Source: Acinetobacter sp. Ver3
GTDB lineage: Bacteria; Pseudomonadota; Gammaproteobacteria; Pseudomonadales; Moraxellaceae
Direction of reading: 5' to 3'
Assembly (NCBI RefSeq): GCF_000632455.1
Contig: NZ_JFYL01000020.1
Coordinates: 1 to 44,005 of the forward strand
DNA: 44,005 nt
Within the stretch, counting starts at the first letter, position 1. Each line of letters starts with the position of its first letter. Shown here piece by piece: positions 1-8,303 of the stretch. The translations under genes and the position numbers were made by a program. Under the pieces are notes generated by a model. It did no database searches. It was given only the letters and a program-made list of their open reading frames with translations, and was not told the origin of the DNA.

Positions 1-368
1 AACAAGCTTTCGTTTGGTATAAGGCAGCAGCCGATCAAGGTATTTCATCTGCTCAGCTGAATGTGGGTCGTATGTATGCTGATGGTATTGGTGTTACTAA
101 AAATGAAACCTTAGCTCGCCAATACTTCGAAAAAGCAGCAAGTCATGGTGACAATCGTGCAAGCTTCAATTTAGCCGTTATGGAAGAGCAAAAGAAAAAC
201 TATATGGGTGCTTACCAATGGTATGAGCTTTCTACACGTGATGGCATGTTAGATAATAAAGTGATCAATATGTCTGAGACGAAAAAGACGGCTTTGGCTG
301 CCAACCTGACACCAGAACAAATTCGTACTGCACGTGACCGTGCTGATCAATGGATTCAAAGTCGTTAA
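1..368 (+). CDS. Sel1-repeat (TPR-like) protein, C-terminal fragment
   Basis: The reading frame is open from base 3, so this is the 3' end of a gene that starts outside the window. The visible 122 or so codons carry Sel1-type repeats: an AFVWYKAAADQG helix, then LNVGRMYADGIGV, then ARQYFEKAASHGDNRASFNLAVM, and a degenerate final unit around AYQWYELSTRDG. Sel1 repeats form alpha-alpha superhelices that scaffold protein-protein interactions, often in the periplasm. The signal peptide and total repeat number cannot be seen. The C-terminus ends in a short helix (TPEQIRTARDRADQWIQSR). A terminator follows directly. The family call is firm; the partner and function are unknown. Confidence 0.85.
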   Translation, partial: QAFVWYKAAADQGISSAQLNVGRMYADGIGVTKNETLARQYFEKAASHGDNRASFNLAVMEEQKKNYMGAYQWYELSTRDGMLDNKVINMSETKKTALAANLTPEQIRTARDRADQWIQSR

Positions 369-388
369 TAACGCTTATAAGTTTGAAG

Positions 389-413
389 AAAGCACCTATC
401 GGTGCTTTTTTTA
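389..413 (+). terminator. Rho-independent terminator after the Sel1 gene
   Basis: The arms AGCACC and GGTGCT (391-396 and 401-406) enclose the loop TATC and are followed by a run of T. It lies 20 bases after the Sel1 stop and overlaps the stop codon of the convergent GNAT gene. Confidence 0.8.
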
Positions 414-866
414 TTCGATCATCTTCTTCATTCTTATGAATTTCAGATCTTCGAATATGTCCACTTCATTCTGTGAAGTAAAACCTAATTTTTTATAAAA
501 ATGAACAGCCCCTATATGCGCATTGACTGTGATCTGTTGGATCTCCGTTTGAGTTAATTGATCTAACACATAATTAAATAAATGAGTTCCAACGCCTTGA
601 AATTGCAGATTTGGATGAACAAAAAAATGAAAAATATGAGTGGGTTGTTTGTAAGCAATCATCCCCACAAGCGACTGCTTTAATTCTGCAACAAAGTATT
701 TTATCTCTTGATGATTGATGTGCGATACAAGAGCTTCTTTTGAAAATAGGGACTTACTTTTTGGCATTTCATCAAAGTGATTCAAAGCGAAAGCAATACA
801 GGACGCAATATTTTCAACATCCGCGATCTCTGCTTGACGAATATGAATGGTATTTAAATCTCTCAT
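411..866 (-). CDS. GNAT family N-acetyltransferase
   Basis: A 151-residue single-domain GNAT protein. The acetyl-CoA pyrophosphate-binding motif A is visible as VHPNLQFQGVGTHLFNYVL (QxxGxG type, about residues 83-101), preceded by the beta strand HIFHFFVH. The end VNAHIGAVHFYKKLGFT is the typical motif B 'A..FY.k.GF'. Such enzymes transfer an acetyl group from acetyl-CoA to an amine; the acceptor cannot be deduced. The ATG at 866 has only a weak ribosome binding site. The gene is convergent with the Sel1 gene and divergent from rdgB. Confidence 0.85.
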   Translation of the reverse strand: MRDLNTIHIRQAEIADVENIASCIAFALNHFDEMPKSKSLFSKEALVSHINHQEIKYFVAELKQSLVGMIAYKQPTHIFHFFVHPNLQFQGVGTHLFNYVLDQLTQTEIQQITVNAHIGAVHFYKKLGFTSQNEVDIFEDLKFIRMKKMIE

Positions 867-960
867 GATTAATGATTGGTTATTTTAGAGATGAGTTCAT
901 CTGTATCATCGCAAATATCCGTTAGAATAGCTTCAAATTTGAAACTGAAAGCGATTCAAC

Positions 961-1590
961 ATGGCGTCTAAAGATTGGTTAGATCAAGGTACTTTGGTTT
1001 TAGCGAGCAACAATAAAGGGAAAATAGCTGAGTTCGAAAAGTTATTTGAAGATTTAAAACTCCCTGTTAACGTTGTGCCTCAAGGAAAACTGAACATTGA
1101 GGATGCGGTGGAAGATGGGTTAAGTTTTGTAGAAAATGCCATTATCAAAGCACGACATGCTTCTAAGATTTCGGGTAAACCAGCTATAGCAGATGACTCA
1201 GGTATTTGCGTCCCTGCACTTGGTGGTGCTCCTGGTATTTACTCTGCACGTTATGCTGGTGAGCATGGCGATGATGCTGCCAATAATGCTAAATTACTGG
1301 CAGATTTAGCACCATTACGTAACAATGGTGACGTGATTGAAGGGATGTTTGTGTGTGTACTCGCCTTAGTTCAACACGCCGAAGATCCTTTACCTCAGAT
1401 TTTCCAAGGAATCTGGAAAGGTGAAATTTTGGAAGTAGCACGTGGCAAAAATGGTTTTGGCTATGACCCACTGTTTTGGCTACCTGAACTCAATATTAGT
1501 AGCGCTGAAATGACCAAAGAAGAAAAAAATAAGATCAGTCATCGTGGTCAAGCCATGCAGTTATTCAAAGCAAGCCTCGAAACGAACTAA
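961..1590 (+). CDS. rdgB: XTP/dITP diphosphatase (RdgB/HAM1 family)
   Basis: This 209-residue protein is a non-canonical purine NTP pyrophosphatase. It hydrolyses dITP, XTP and ITP to monophosphates and keeps deaminated purines out of DNA. The family signatures are all present: the N-terminal substrate loop LASNNKGKIAEFEKLF (about 13-28), the metal and base site ADDSGICVPALGGAPGIYSARYAG, the GFGYDPLFWLPE block, and the C-terminal SHRGQA. The N-terminal extension MASKDWLDQGT is slightly longer than in E. coli. No strong Shine-Dalgarno is seen before the ATG. The stop codon overlaps the stop of the convergent AEC transporter gene. Confidence 0.95.
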   Translation: MASKDWLDQGTLVLASNNKGKIAEFEKLFEDLKLPVNVVPQGKLNIEDAVEDGLSFVENAIIKARHASKISGKPAIADDSGICVPALGGAPGIYSARYAGEHGDDAANNAKLLADLAPLRNNGDVIEGMFVCVLALVQHAEDPLPQIFQGIWKGEILEVARGKNGFGYDPLFWLPELNISSAEMTKEEKNKISHRGQAMQLFKASLETN

Positions 1591-2462
1591 ACAATCAGTC
1601 CATGATAAACCATGGCAAATAAACCAATTGTCATGCAACTTACGATGGTACCCGCTGCGATATATTGGGCTGAAACACCTGTTCCTGAATAATGTGTTTC
1701 TAAAGCAACAATATTCGCTGCGGGTGGCAATAAAAAAAACATAGACATCAGTGCAATAACAACCAGTTCGTGAGGAATCGGTAGAAGAAAATAGGCTACC
1801 GCACAGCACACTAAACCAAATAGAAATTTAATCAAAGCAAGTTTTAAACTTTCAATTAAATCGGACAAGTGAATTTTTACTTGAGATAACCACATCCCAA
1901 GGATACACATCCCTGTAAAGGTCATTAACCACTTATCCAATATATACAATGATTGAATCATTGCATTCTGCTGAAAATGACTAACATTCCATAACGAAAG
2001 AAAACCAGCAACTAATAAAGCTAAAATCGGTGGAGAGAAAGTCAATTTTCTCAAAATCTCCATCGCAGACTGCTTTTCAGCACTTAATACGGTCACTGCA
2101 CAAATATTACCAAAAATAGAGCCCCCGACATAAAGTGCAACCATAGGACTAGATGCTTGCGCACCAAAAATAGCGAATGCAAATGGAAAGCCAAGCCAAG
2201 CCATGTTCAGGTAACTGGAACATAAGGAGACTAATTTGTCTTTTGTACGGTAATAAACAAATAAATACAGCAAAAATGAAGCGATAAAACCAAATAACAT
2301 CAACCATATACTGCCCTCTTGGTAAAACACCATATTGTAAATAATGATGAGAGGAATCAGCACTTTCGCCAACAACATCGCCATAAAGGGACGAATTTTT
2401 TGTAAATATTCTACACCAAAATAGCCGATGAGAAAGGAGACTAGTGGGAGTAGAAGAACCAT
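1587..2462 (-). CDS. AEC (auxin efflux carrier) family transporter
   Basis: A 291-residue integral membrane protein with about 9-10 hydrophobic segments, typical of the AEC/PIN-like carrier family. Visible hallmarks are the N-terminal LPLVSFLIGYFGVEYL helix, the middle segment with LNMAWLGFPFAFAIFG, a polar central loop (SAEKQSAMEILRKLTFSPPI), and the final helices containing PPAANIVALETHYSGTG. Members export small organic acids or act as malate or malonate carriers; the substrate here is not determinable. Its last codons overlap the last codons of rdgB on the other strand, so the two genes are convergent. Confidence 0.88.
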   Translation of the reverse strand: MVLLLPLVSFLIGYFGVEYLQKIRPFMAMLLAKVLIPLIIIYNMVFYQEGSIWLMLFGFIASFLLYLFVYYRTKDKLVSLCSSYLNMAWLGFPFAFAIFGAQASSPMVALYVGGSIFGNICAVTVLSAEKQSAMEILRKLTFSPPILALLVAGFLSLWNVSHFQQNAMIQSLYILDKWLMTFTGMCILGMWLSQVKIHLSDLIESLKLALIKFLFGLVCCAVAYFLLPIPHELVVIALMSMFFLLPPAANIVALETHYSGTGVSAQYIAAGTIVSCMTIGLFAMVYHGLIV

Positions 2463-2568
2463 ATTAAATATGAAATAGATTTTTTCTCATCTTAGCACAA
2501 CATCTATTTCACTTCAGAATAAGTCTCTTGCACACATAAAAAATCCATGACTTCAAACTGAAATAATT

Positions 2569-2590
2569 CCGTCAACTTGCTGTCATAAAG
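2569..2590 (+). promoter_or_regulatory. Weak Pho-box-like repeat upstream of tatA
   Basis: Two heptamers lie 11 bases apart, CCGTCAA (2569-2575) and CTGTCAT (2580-2586). The second matches the PhoB half-site exactly and the first at 5 of 7 positions. The site is about 45 bases before the tatA start. By my count it matches the 18-base Pho consensus at 13 positions, so it is only a candidate. Confidence 0.35.
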
Positions 2591-2634
2591 AACTGTTGAA
2601 ATCATTCAAGATCATTTTCAATAAGGAATATATC

Positions 2635-2862
2635 ATGGCTGGATTATCAATTTGGCACGTACTTATTTTCGCAATTGTCGTTTTACTTTTGTTCGGTACG
2701 TCTAAGCTAAAAAATTTGGGTAAAGATGTTGGTGGTGCGGTTAAAGATTTTAAAAAATCAATTAAGGATGACGAAGACCAGAGCACATCTGCTCAATTAA
2801 AAGAACCACGCACGATTGAACATCAAACATCTCATGATTTGAACTCAACAGCTAAACATTAA
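2635..2862 (+). CDS. tatA: Sec-independent protein translocase subunit TatA
   Basis: TatA forms the size-adaptable pore of the twin-arginine export pathway. The 75-residue product starts [20 protein letters not shown] (single membrane helix), followed by the hinge [15 protein letters not shown] and the amphipathic helix [14 protein letters not shown], then an unstructured polar tail. This start is chosen over an in-frame ATG at 2596 because AAGGA lies 7 bases before it and the known TatA N-terminus begins here. It is the first gene of tatABC, with tatB starting 15 bases after its stop. Confidence 0.95.
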   Translation: MAGLSIWHVLIFAIVVLLLFGTSKLKNLGKDVGGAVKDFKKSIKDDEDQSTSAQLKEPRTIEHQTSHDLNSTAKH

Positions 2863-2877
2863 AGGTAGGTAACAGTA

Positions 2878-3342
2878 ATGCTGAATATTGGTATGGCTGA
2901 ACTATTAATGTTTGGCATCATTGCATTGCTTGTTCTTGGACCTGAAAAGCTTCCTGAGGGTGCGCGATTTGCTGGTAAATGGTATGGCAAAATTAAGCGT
3001 ATGGTCAGCAATGTACAAAATGATATTGATCGTGAACTAAGAATGTCTGAACTTAAAGAACAAATGCAGACTGAAATGAAGCGCATTCAAGAATTAGAAG
3101 AAAAAATGAAAGCGCAAATGCAGGAAATTGAAAAACACACAGTATTAAGCGATGAATATTTAAATCCACCTATCGATCAACAGGTTCTCTCTGAAACAAG
3201 ATCTATTTATGTGTATTTAAGCGTTCAGCAAAGTACAGCAGTTCCTTTTAGAGGACACGCTACACCTAAGCAAAGTTTTATTCATATTCAAAATTCGGCG
3301 CAACACAATAAACCGTATGTAGTCTTAGCGGAGGCAGTATGA
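2878..3342 (+). CDS. tatB: Sec-independent protein translocase subunit TatB
   Basis: TatB joins TatC in the receptor complex that binds twin-arginine signal peptides. The protein has 154 residues. It begins MLNIGMAELLMFGIIALLVL, with the conserved membrane-helix glutamate and the GPEKLPE hinge, followed by a long amphipathic and coiled-coil region (about residues 45-90, rich in E, K, M and Q). The C-terminal half (DEYLNPPIDQ onward) is polar and poorly conserved, as usual for TatB. AGGTAGG precedes the ATG. The stop overlaps the tatC start as ATGA, which indicates translational coupling. Confidence 0.93.
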   Translation: MLNIGMAELLMFGIIALLVLGPEKLPEGARFAGKWYGKIKRMVSNVQNDIDRELRMSELKEQMQTEMKRIQELEEKMKAQMQEIEKHTVLSDEYLNPPIDQQVLSETRSIYVYLSVQQSTAVPFRGHATPKQSFIHIQNSAQHNKPYVVLAEAV

Positions 3343-4121
3343 GTCACAATACTCTCCCAAATATCATCTCTTCAAATGAAGTTAATCCTCAGCTTGAAGA
3401 AATGCCAATAACCAAGCATCTTATTATTTTAAGAAAATATTTATTTAGAATAGTTGGGGTCATTCTCGTTTTATTCTTTTGTTTATTACCATTTGCAAAT
3501 CAAAGCTATCAAATGATGTCTGAGCCTCTTAGAGCTCAACTCCCAATAAATTCATCAATGATTGCAACTGATGTCACCGCGACATTTATGGCACCATTTA
3601 AGTTAAACTTCTTCGTTGCTCTAATGATCGCCATGCCATTTATCATTTATCAAATATGGGCTTTTGTCAGACCGGCGCTATATAAAAATGAGAAAGCTTT
3701 AGCTCTACCATTACTCATCGGAAGTATTACATTATTTTATGCGGGTGTTGCTTTTGCTTACTTTGTAGCCCTCCCTTCGATTTTACATTTTTTCATTAGC
3801 GTTGCACCTGAAACGGTAGCACCCATGACTGACATTAATAGCTATCTGAGTTTCTGTTTAAAATTATTCTTGGTTTTTGGTTTAACTTTTGAAATTCCAA
3901 TTGTGACTTTATTACTCATTATGATTGGAGTCGTTACCACAGAACAATTGGTTGAAAAAAGACGTTTTATTATTGTAGGTTGTTTCTTCGTTTCTATGTT
4001 TGTGACGCCACCTGATGCACTCTCGATGATTATGTTAGCGATACCAATGTGGATGTTATTTGAATTGGGACTTTTGTTTGGAAAATTACTCGAAAACAGA
4101 AGAGCAAAGTCAGTACTTTGA
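3339..4121 (+). CDS. tatC: Sec-independent protein translocase subunit TatC
   Basis: TatC is the polytopic core receptor for twin-arginine signal peptides. The 260-residue protein has six predicted membrane helices. Family signatures are the N-terminal EEMPITKHLIILRKYLFRI, the block with MAPFKLNFFVALMIAMPFIIYQIWAFVRPALY, then FEIPIVTLLL and the motif VEKRRFIIVGCFFVSMFVTPPDALSMI. The conserved pair around 'F..PALY..EK' is present. GGAGG precedes the ATG, which overlaps the tatB stop. A strong terminator follows, so tatABC is a self-contained unit next to its probable substrate PhoX. Confidence 0.96.
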   Translation: MSHNTLPNIISSNEVNPQLEEMPITKHLIILRKYLFRIVGVILVLFFCLLPFANQSYQMMSEPLRAQLPINSSMIATDVTATFMAPFKLNFFVALMIAMPFIIYQIWAFVRPALYKNEKALALPLLIGSITLFYAGVAFAYFVALPSILHFFISVAPETVAPMTDINSYLSFCLKLFLVFGLTFEIPIVTLLLIMIGVVTTEQLVEKRRFIIVGCFFVSMFVTPPDALSMIMLAIPMWMLFELGLLFGKLLENRRAKSVL

Positions 4122-4142
4122 TATCTTGACCCTTTTACACAT

Positions 4143-4169
4143 AGGCGAGTCTGAAGACTCGCCTTTTTC
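4143..4169 (+). terminator. Terminator of tatABC
   Basis: The arms AGGCGAGTC (4143-4151) and GACTCGCCT (4156-4164) close on TGAA and are followed by T residues. It separates tatC from the Pho box of the next gene. Confidence 0.88.
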
Positions 4170-4197
4170 ATACTCTTTAAATAAAAGCTTAATTCAA

Positions 4198-4230
4198 CTG
4201 ACATAAATCTATCACTTGATTGTCATGATT
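4198..4230 (+). promoter_or_regulatory. PhoB binding site (Pho box) of phoX, three tandem half-sites
   Basis: Three heptamers at exact 11-base spacing, CTGACAT (4198), CTATCAC (4209) and TTGTCAT (4220), are separated by the AT-rich tetrads AAAT, TTGA and GATT. The first two together match the 18-base PhoB consensus (CTGTCAT-AWAW-CTGTCAY) at 16 positions by my count. The block lies 57 bases before the phoX start. No convincing -10 hexamer could be assigned. Confidence 0.75.
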
Positions 4231-4286
4231 CCGCATTAAGTTGTTTGTGACGCTAAAAACTACCAAGCAAGATGCTAGGAACGAAC

Positions 4287-6494
4287 ATGACTGATTTAAC
4301 ACCTTTTAACGATGATTACGATAGCAATGATTCGGGGAATCCAGAATTTCACCATTTACTTGAAAAGCAAATTACGCGTAGAGATCTCATTAAGAAGACT
4401 GCTGGTGGTGCAGTAGCATTGACAGTAGCGGCTTCAGTAGCAGGCTGTAACAGTGACGACAATGACAATAACAACTCAAATCCTTCTCTACCTGAATTCG
4501 ACAAATCAAAAACGCCAACTGAACTAACATTTAAAGCGGTTGATAAAAATATTAAAAATGAATTCACAGTGCCTGAAGGATATGAAGCACGTGTTATTTA
4601 TGCACTAGGAGACCCGCTTTTTGAAGGTATGCCTGAATGGGATGCAGATAATATTCCGAGTGGTGCTTCATTTACCATGCGCTCAGGCGAATGTCATGAC
4701 GGTATGACATATTTCGGCATGAAAAATAGTCGTTATGATCAAAATGAGTCAAATGTAGGTTTACTGGTACTCAACCACGAATATGTAGATAACAAAGCGA
4801 TTTTGCATCCAGCGAATAATACAATTTCAGCGGATATTCGTTCTGAAGATGAAGCATTACGTGAAATCAACTGTCACGGCGTTTCAGTGATTGAAGTACA
4901 AAAAAATCCTACAACTCAACAAGTCACTCTAAACAAACGCTCTGTATTCAACCGTCGAATTACAGCTGCAACACCGATCGATTTCGCTGGTCCTGTAAAA
5001 GGGCATGAATTGGTACAAACCAAGATCAGTCCAGAAGGCACATTTACATTAGGTACGATCAATAACTGTGGTAACGGTTATACGCCTTGGGGCACATACT
5101 TAACCACTGAAGAAAACTTTAACCAATACTTTACTCGCGATGATAAAGATCGTTCTGAAAAGGATTTGGAGTCGTTAAAACGCTATAAAATTGCTTCAAA
5201 TAGTTCTTATAAGTGGCACACAGTTCAAGCACAACTGTTCCCTCAAGATGTCTATGAGCGCTGGTTAACTAAAGTCTCTGCATCTTCTGCAACTCAAGAT
5301 TTTAGAAACTCACCAAATACATTTGGTTGGATTGTTGAAATTGACCCGTTTGATGGTCGTCAACGCCCAGTAAAACGTACAGCTCTTGGACGTTTTGCAC
5401 ATGAAGATTGTCGTGTCAGTCGTGCCATTCCTGGGCAACCACTAGCCTTCTATATGGGGGATGACTCTCAAGGCGAATATATCTATAAATTTGTTTCAGA
5501 TGCGGTTTGGGACCCTAAAGATATCAACGGCGGTTATGCTGCTGGTGATAAATATATGAATAACGGTAAATTCTATGTTGCTAAATTTAACTTTAATGAA
5601 GCAACTCAAAAGACGTCTGGTGAGTGGATTGAACTCAATATCTCCAATCCATTAATTGCTAGTTATTCAAAATACAAATTTACAGATCAAGCTGATGTAT
5701 TGGTAAATGCCCGTTTAGCAGGTGATGCAGTTGGTGCAACCAAAATGGATCGTCCAGAATGGGTTGCAGTAAACCCAGAGAATGGTGAGGTTTATGTCAC
5801 CTTAACAAATAACTCATTACGTGGAAGTGAGCATACGATTGATGCTGCCAACCCTCGTAATTATGCTGATAATGATAAAGGTGGTAGTCCTCGCGGGAAT
5901 ATCAACGGACATATTATTCGTTTCCGTGAAACTGGTGATACTGTTACAGCAAAAACATTTGTATGGGATATCTTCTTATTTGGCGCAGAAGAAGATTCAC
6001 TTCCGGGTGTAAACCTATCTGGACTCACATCAGCCAATGATTTCTCAAGTCCAGATGGCCTATGGTTTGATCCACGTGGTGTCTTGTGGGTACAGACTGA
6101 TGATGGCGCTTATACAGATGAAACGAATTGCATGATGCTCGCTGCACTTCCAGGTCAAGTAAGTGATGGTAAAGTGACTTCTGCAAATGCTGGTTCAAAT
6201 AATGCCACTCAACTTACTCCTGCTGGCGCACAGCTTGATGATTCAAAGTTACGTCGTTTTTTAACAGGCCCTTCAGGCTGTGAAATTACAGGTGTAACGA
6301 TGACACCAGACTATAAAGCTATTTTTGTGAATGTTCAGCATCCAGGTGGTACTTGGCCTGCAAATCACAGCAACACTATCAGCGGTGGTAAAGGTACACG
6401 TCCTCGCTCTGCGACGGTCGTGATTACACGTAAAGATGGTGGTGAGATTGTTGGGGAAAGTCTAGAAAAGAAAGAAAACACTCCTGCTGCTTAA
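4287..6494 (+). CDS. phoX: PhoX family alkaline phosphatase, Tat-exported lipoprotein
   Basis: A 735-residue protein of the PhoX (DUF839) family, which are calcium- and iron-dependent phosphomonoesterases that release phosphate from organic esters outside the cytoplasm. The N-terminus has a twin-arginine motif TRRDLIKK (R31-R32), a hydrophobic stretch and the lipobox VAGC (C54), so it should be Tat-exported and lipidated. Family blocks include the VLNHEYVD, NNCGNGYTPWGTYLTTEEN and CRVSRA regions, RPEWVAVNPENGEVYVTLTN, and SSPDGLWFDPRGVLWVQTDDG near the end. An upstream ATG (4272) is rejected because TAGGA lies 6 bases before 4287. A Pho box precedes it and tatABC is adjacent. The phosphatase class is well supported; the natural substrate is inferred. 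Confidence 0.92.
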   Translation: MTDLTPFNDDYDSNDSGNPEFHHLLEKQITRRDLIKKTAGGAVALTVAASVAGCNSDDNDNNNSNPSLPEFDKSKTPTELTFKAVDKNIKNEFTVPEGYEARVIYALGDPLFEGMPEWDADNIPSGASFTMRSGECHDGMTYFGMKNSRYDQNESNVGLLVLNHEYVDNKAILHPANNTISADIRSEDEALREINCHGVSVIEVQKNPTTQQVTLNKRSVFNRRITAATPIDFAGPVKGHELVQTKISPEGTFTLGTINNCGNGYTPWGTYLTTEENFNQYFTRDDKDRSEKDLESLKRYKIASNSSYKWHTVQAQLFPQDVYERWLTKVSASSATQDFRNSPNTFGWIVEIDPFDGRQRPVKRTALGRFAHEDCRVSRAIPGQPLAFYMGDDSQGEYIYKFVSDAVWDPKDINGGYAAGDKYMNNGKFYVAKFNFNEATQKTSGEWIELNISNPLIASYSKYKFTDQADVLVNARLAGDAVGATKMDRPEWVAVNPENGEVYVTLTNNSLRGSEHTIDAANPRNYADNDKGGSPRGNINGHIIRFRETGDTVTAKTFVWDIFLFGAEEDSLPGVNLSGLTSANDFSSPDGLWFDPRGVLWVQTDDGAYTDETNCMMLAALPGQVSDGKVTSANAGSNNATQLTPAGAQLDDSKLRRFLTGPSGCEITGVTMTPDYKAIFVNVQHPGGTWPANHSNTISGGKGTRPRSATVVITRKDGGEIVGESLEKKENTPAA

Positions 6495-6511
6495 TTCAAA
6501 CATTGAAATAG

Positions 6512-6542
6512 AAAATGCCGACTACGATGTCGGCATTTTTTT
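6512..6542. terminator. Bidirectional terminator between phoX and the NRDE gene
   Basis: The arms ATGCCGAC (6515-6522) and GTCGGCAT (6529-6536) are flanked by A residues on the left and T residues on the right. It serves phoX on the plus strand and overlaps the stop of the convergent gene. Confidence 0.85.
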
Positions 6543-7325
6543 TGAGAGATTCAGATCAATTTTGACTATGTGATTCTGATGTTCACCTTGCTGCGTTTTT
6601 TCAAGCCAAGTCCATTGGTTTCTTTTCAACAACAGGTAGTTTGAGCATCGTGTTCCATATATCGGGCTTTGTATAAAAGTAGAAGATAACAGCTGCTCCA
6701 TTTCCACTGATATGCCCGTTTGAGGTAATAAGTCTAAATCAATTTTTCTTTCATCTTGTAAGATATCCCAAACGACATACTCTAAATCATACGCTTTTTG
6801 ATCATTGGGATTTAATTGCAATAAGGGCAAGAACTCTTGTGTAAAGCGTTTACGCAAATGTTTGGTTTTTTCCCATGGATCACTTAATACACCATTGGAA
6901 ACCACATATACACCTTTAGCAAGAACTTGTGGAGATTCACCACGATTACTCATATAAACCGCTTGATCAGAGGTTCCGATAAAAAGGTTAAATCCAGCGT
7001 AATCACATTGCTTTTTTTCTAATTCTTGGGCAAATCGGATCGGTGCTAATTCAGACTCCAGATATTGCTGAATGATATGTCCTCTTGAAGGTGAATATTC
7101 CTTCTTATCATTTGCATCACGGTAATTTGTCACAAGTGCCCAACGCCCTGCAGCAGTAATCCCCATCCATGTCCCACCAGATTGTAAATCTTGACCTGCA
7201 ATAATTGGGCTATTTTCCCACTTATGAATTTGTGAAGCAGGTCGGTGATAAAACTCATCCCGATTTGAAATTAAGCATAATGGTGTTTCATCCAACACTT
7301 GCCATGCGATTGCTACAATACACAT
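6522..7325 (-). CDS. NRDE (TANGO2-like) family protein
   Basis: A 267-residue protein with the family signature NRDE at residues 21-24, preceded by the N-terminal MCIVAIAW with a cysteine at position 2 and followed by FYHRPA. Other family blocks are AGQDLQSGGTWMGIT, GRWALVTNYRD, SRGHIIQQYL and YGTRCSNYLLL. The C2 nucleophile and 'GGTW' suggest an Ntn-hydrolase-like fold; eukaryotic TANGO2 is linked to heme trafficking and lipid metabolism, but bacterial roles are unclear. It starts about 93 bases from the divergent lgt. Confidence 0.88.
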   Translation of the reverse strand: MCIVAIAWQVLDETPLCLISNRDEFYHRPASQIHKWENSPIIAGQDLQSGGTWMGITAAGRWALVTNYRDANDKKEYSPSRGHIIQQYLESELAPIRFAQELEKKQCDYAGFNLFIGTSDQAVYMSNRGESPQVLAKGVYVVSNGVLSDPWEKTKHLRKRFTQEFLPLLQLNPNDQKAYDLEYVVWDILQDERKIDLDLLPQTGISVEMEQLLSSTFIQSPIYGTRCSNYLLLKRNQWTWLEKTQQGEHQNHIVKIDLNLSKKMPTS

Positions 7326-7418
7326 CGTTGCATCCTTAGAACTTTACACATTGAATGTACAACATTTTTTCAGTCTTTCCGTTAGAATCGACACAAAACA
7401 TAATATAAAGGAAAAGCA

Positions 7419-8234
7419 ATGCTGACCTATCCTTCTATTGACCCAGTGGCAATATCTGTGGGTCCATTACAAGTTCACTGGTATGGACTCATGTATCTAC
7501 TCGCATTTTTATTTGCGTGGGGCTTGGCAACATTCCGTGCTAAGCAACGAGGATGGACACCAGACATGGTCTCTGATCTCATCTTTTACGGTGCATTAGG
7601 TGTCGTGATTGGTGGTCGAGTAGGCTATGTGTTCTTTTATGGTTTTGATCAATTCCTTGCAAATCCGATATGGTTATTCCAAGTTTGGACAGGTGGCATG
7701 AGCTTCCATGGCGGCTTCTTAGGTGTCATGTTGGCCATGTTATTGTGGTGTAAAAAATACAAAATGACTTGGTTCCAAACACTGGATTTTATTGCCCCAT
7801 GTGTTCCAACAGGTCTGATGTTTGGTCGTATTGGCAACTTTATTGGCGGCGAACTTTATGGCCGACAAGTCACAGATCCAAATTTCGCATTGGGTATGAT
7901 TTTCCCTACAGATCCTTTACAACTCGTACGACATCCATCCCAACTTTACCAAGCACTCTGTGAGGGTTTGATTCTTTTTATTGTTCTGTGGTGGTTTAGT
8001 TCTAAACCTCGTCCACGCATGGCTGTTTCTGCTCTATTCTTAATTGGATATGGTATCGCTCGCTTCACAGTTGAATTCTTCCGTGAGCCAGATAATGGTC
8101 AATTATTTATCGGATGGATGAGCAAAGGACAATTCCTTACAGTTCCAATGATTCTCATCGGGCTATGGATGCTTTGGTATGCCTACCAAAAGAAAGTATA
8201 TGACTGGGGTCCTCTACAAAATAATGGCAAATAA
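7419..8234 (+). CDS. lgt: Prolipoprotein diacylglyceryl transferase
   Basis: Lgt moves a diacylglyceryl group from phosphatidylglycerol to the lipobox cysteine of prolipoproteins at the inner membrane. The 271-residue protein has about seven membrane helices. Diagnostic motifs are LQVHWYGLMYLLAF, GGRVGYV, GGMSFHGGFLG (essential histidine region), the signature GRIGNFIGGELYGR, RHPSQLYQ, and FTVEFFREPD. AAGGA precedes the ATG by about 7 bases. The window also encodes lipoprotein substrates (PhoX, the META protein). Confidence 0.97.
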   Translation: MLTYPSIDPVAISVGPLQVHWYGLMYLLAFLFAWGLATFRAKQRGWTPDMVSDLIFYGALGVVIGGRVGYVFFYGFDQFLANPIWLFQVWTGGMSFHGGFLGVMLAMLLWCKKYKMTWFQTLDFIAPCVPTGLMFGRIGNFIGGELYGRQVTDPNFALGMIFPTDPLQLVRHPSQLYQALCEGLILFIVLWWFSSKPRPRMAVSALFLIGYGIARFTVEFFREPDNGQLFIGWMSKGQFLTVPMILIGLWMLWYAYQKKVYDWGPLQNNGK

Positions 8235-8303
8235 GTAAATTATGTCCTCAAAGGTGAACATCTTGTTCACCTTTTTTTGTGCTAGAGTTTTGAATTATTT
8301 ACT

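Noticed and set aside
1544..1809. Short frames on both strands around the rdgB/AEC junction
   Set aside because: They overlap the two real genes in other frames and have no coding signatures.
2580..2599. Reading CTGTCAT and CTGTTGA (2580 and 2593) as a Pho box
   Set aside because: The spacing is 13 bases, not 11; only the pair starting at 2569 and 2580 has the right phase.
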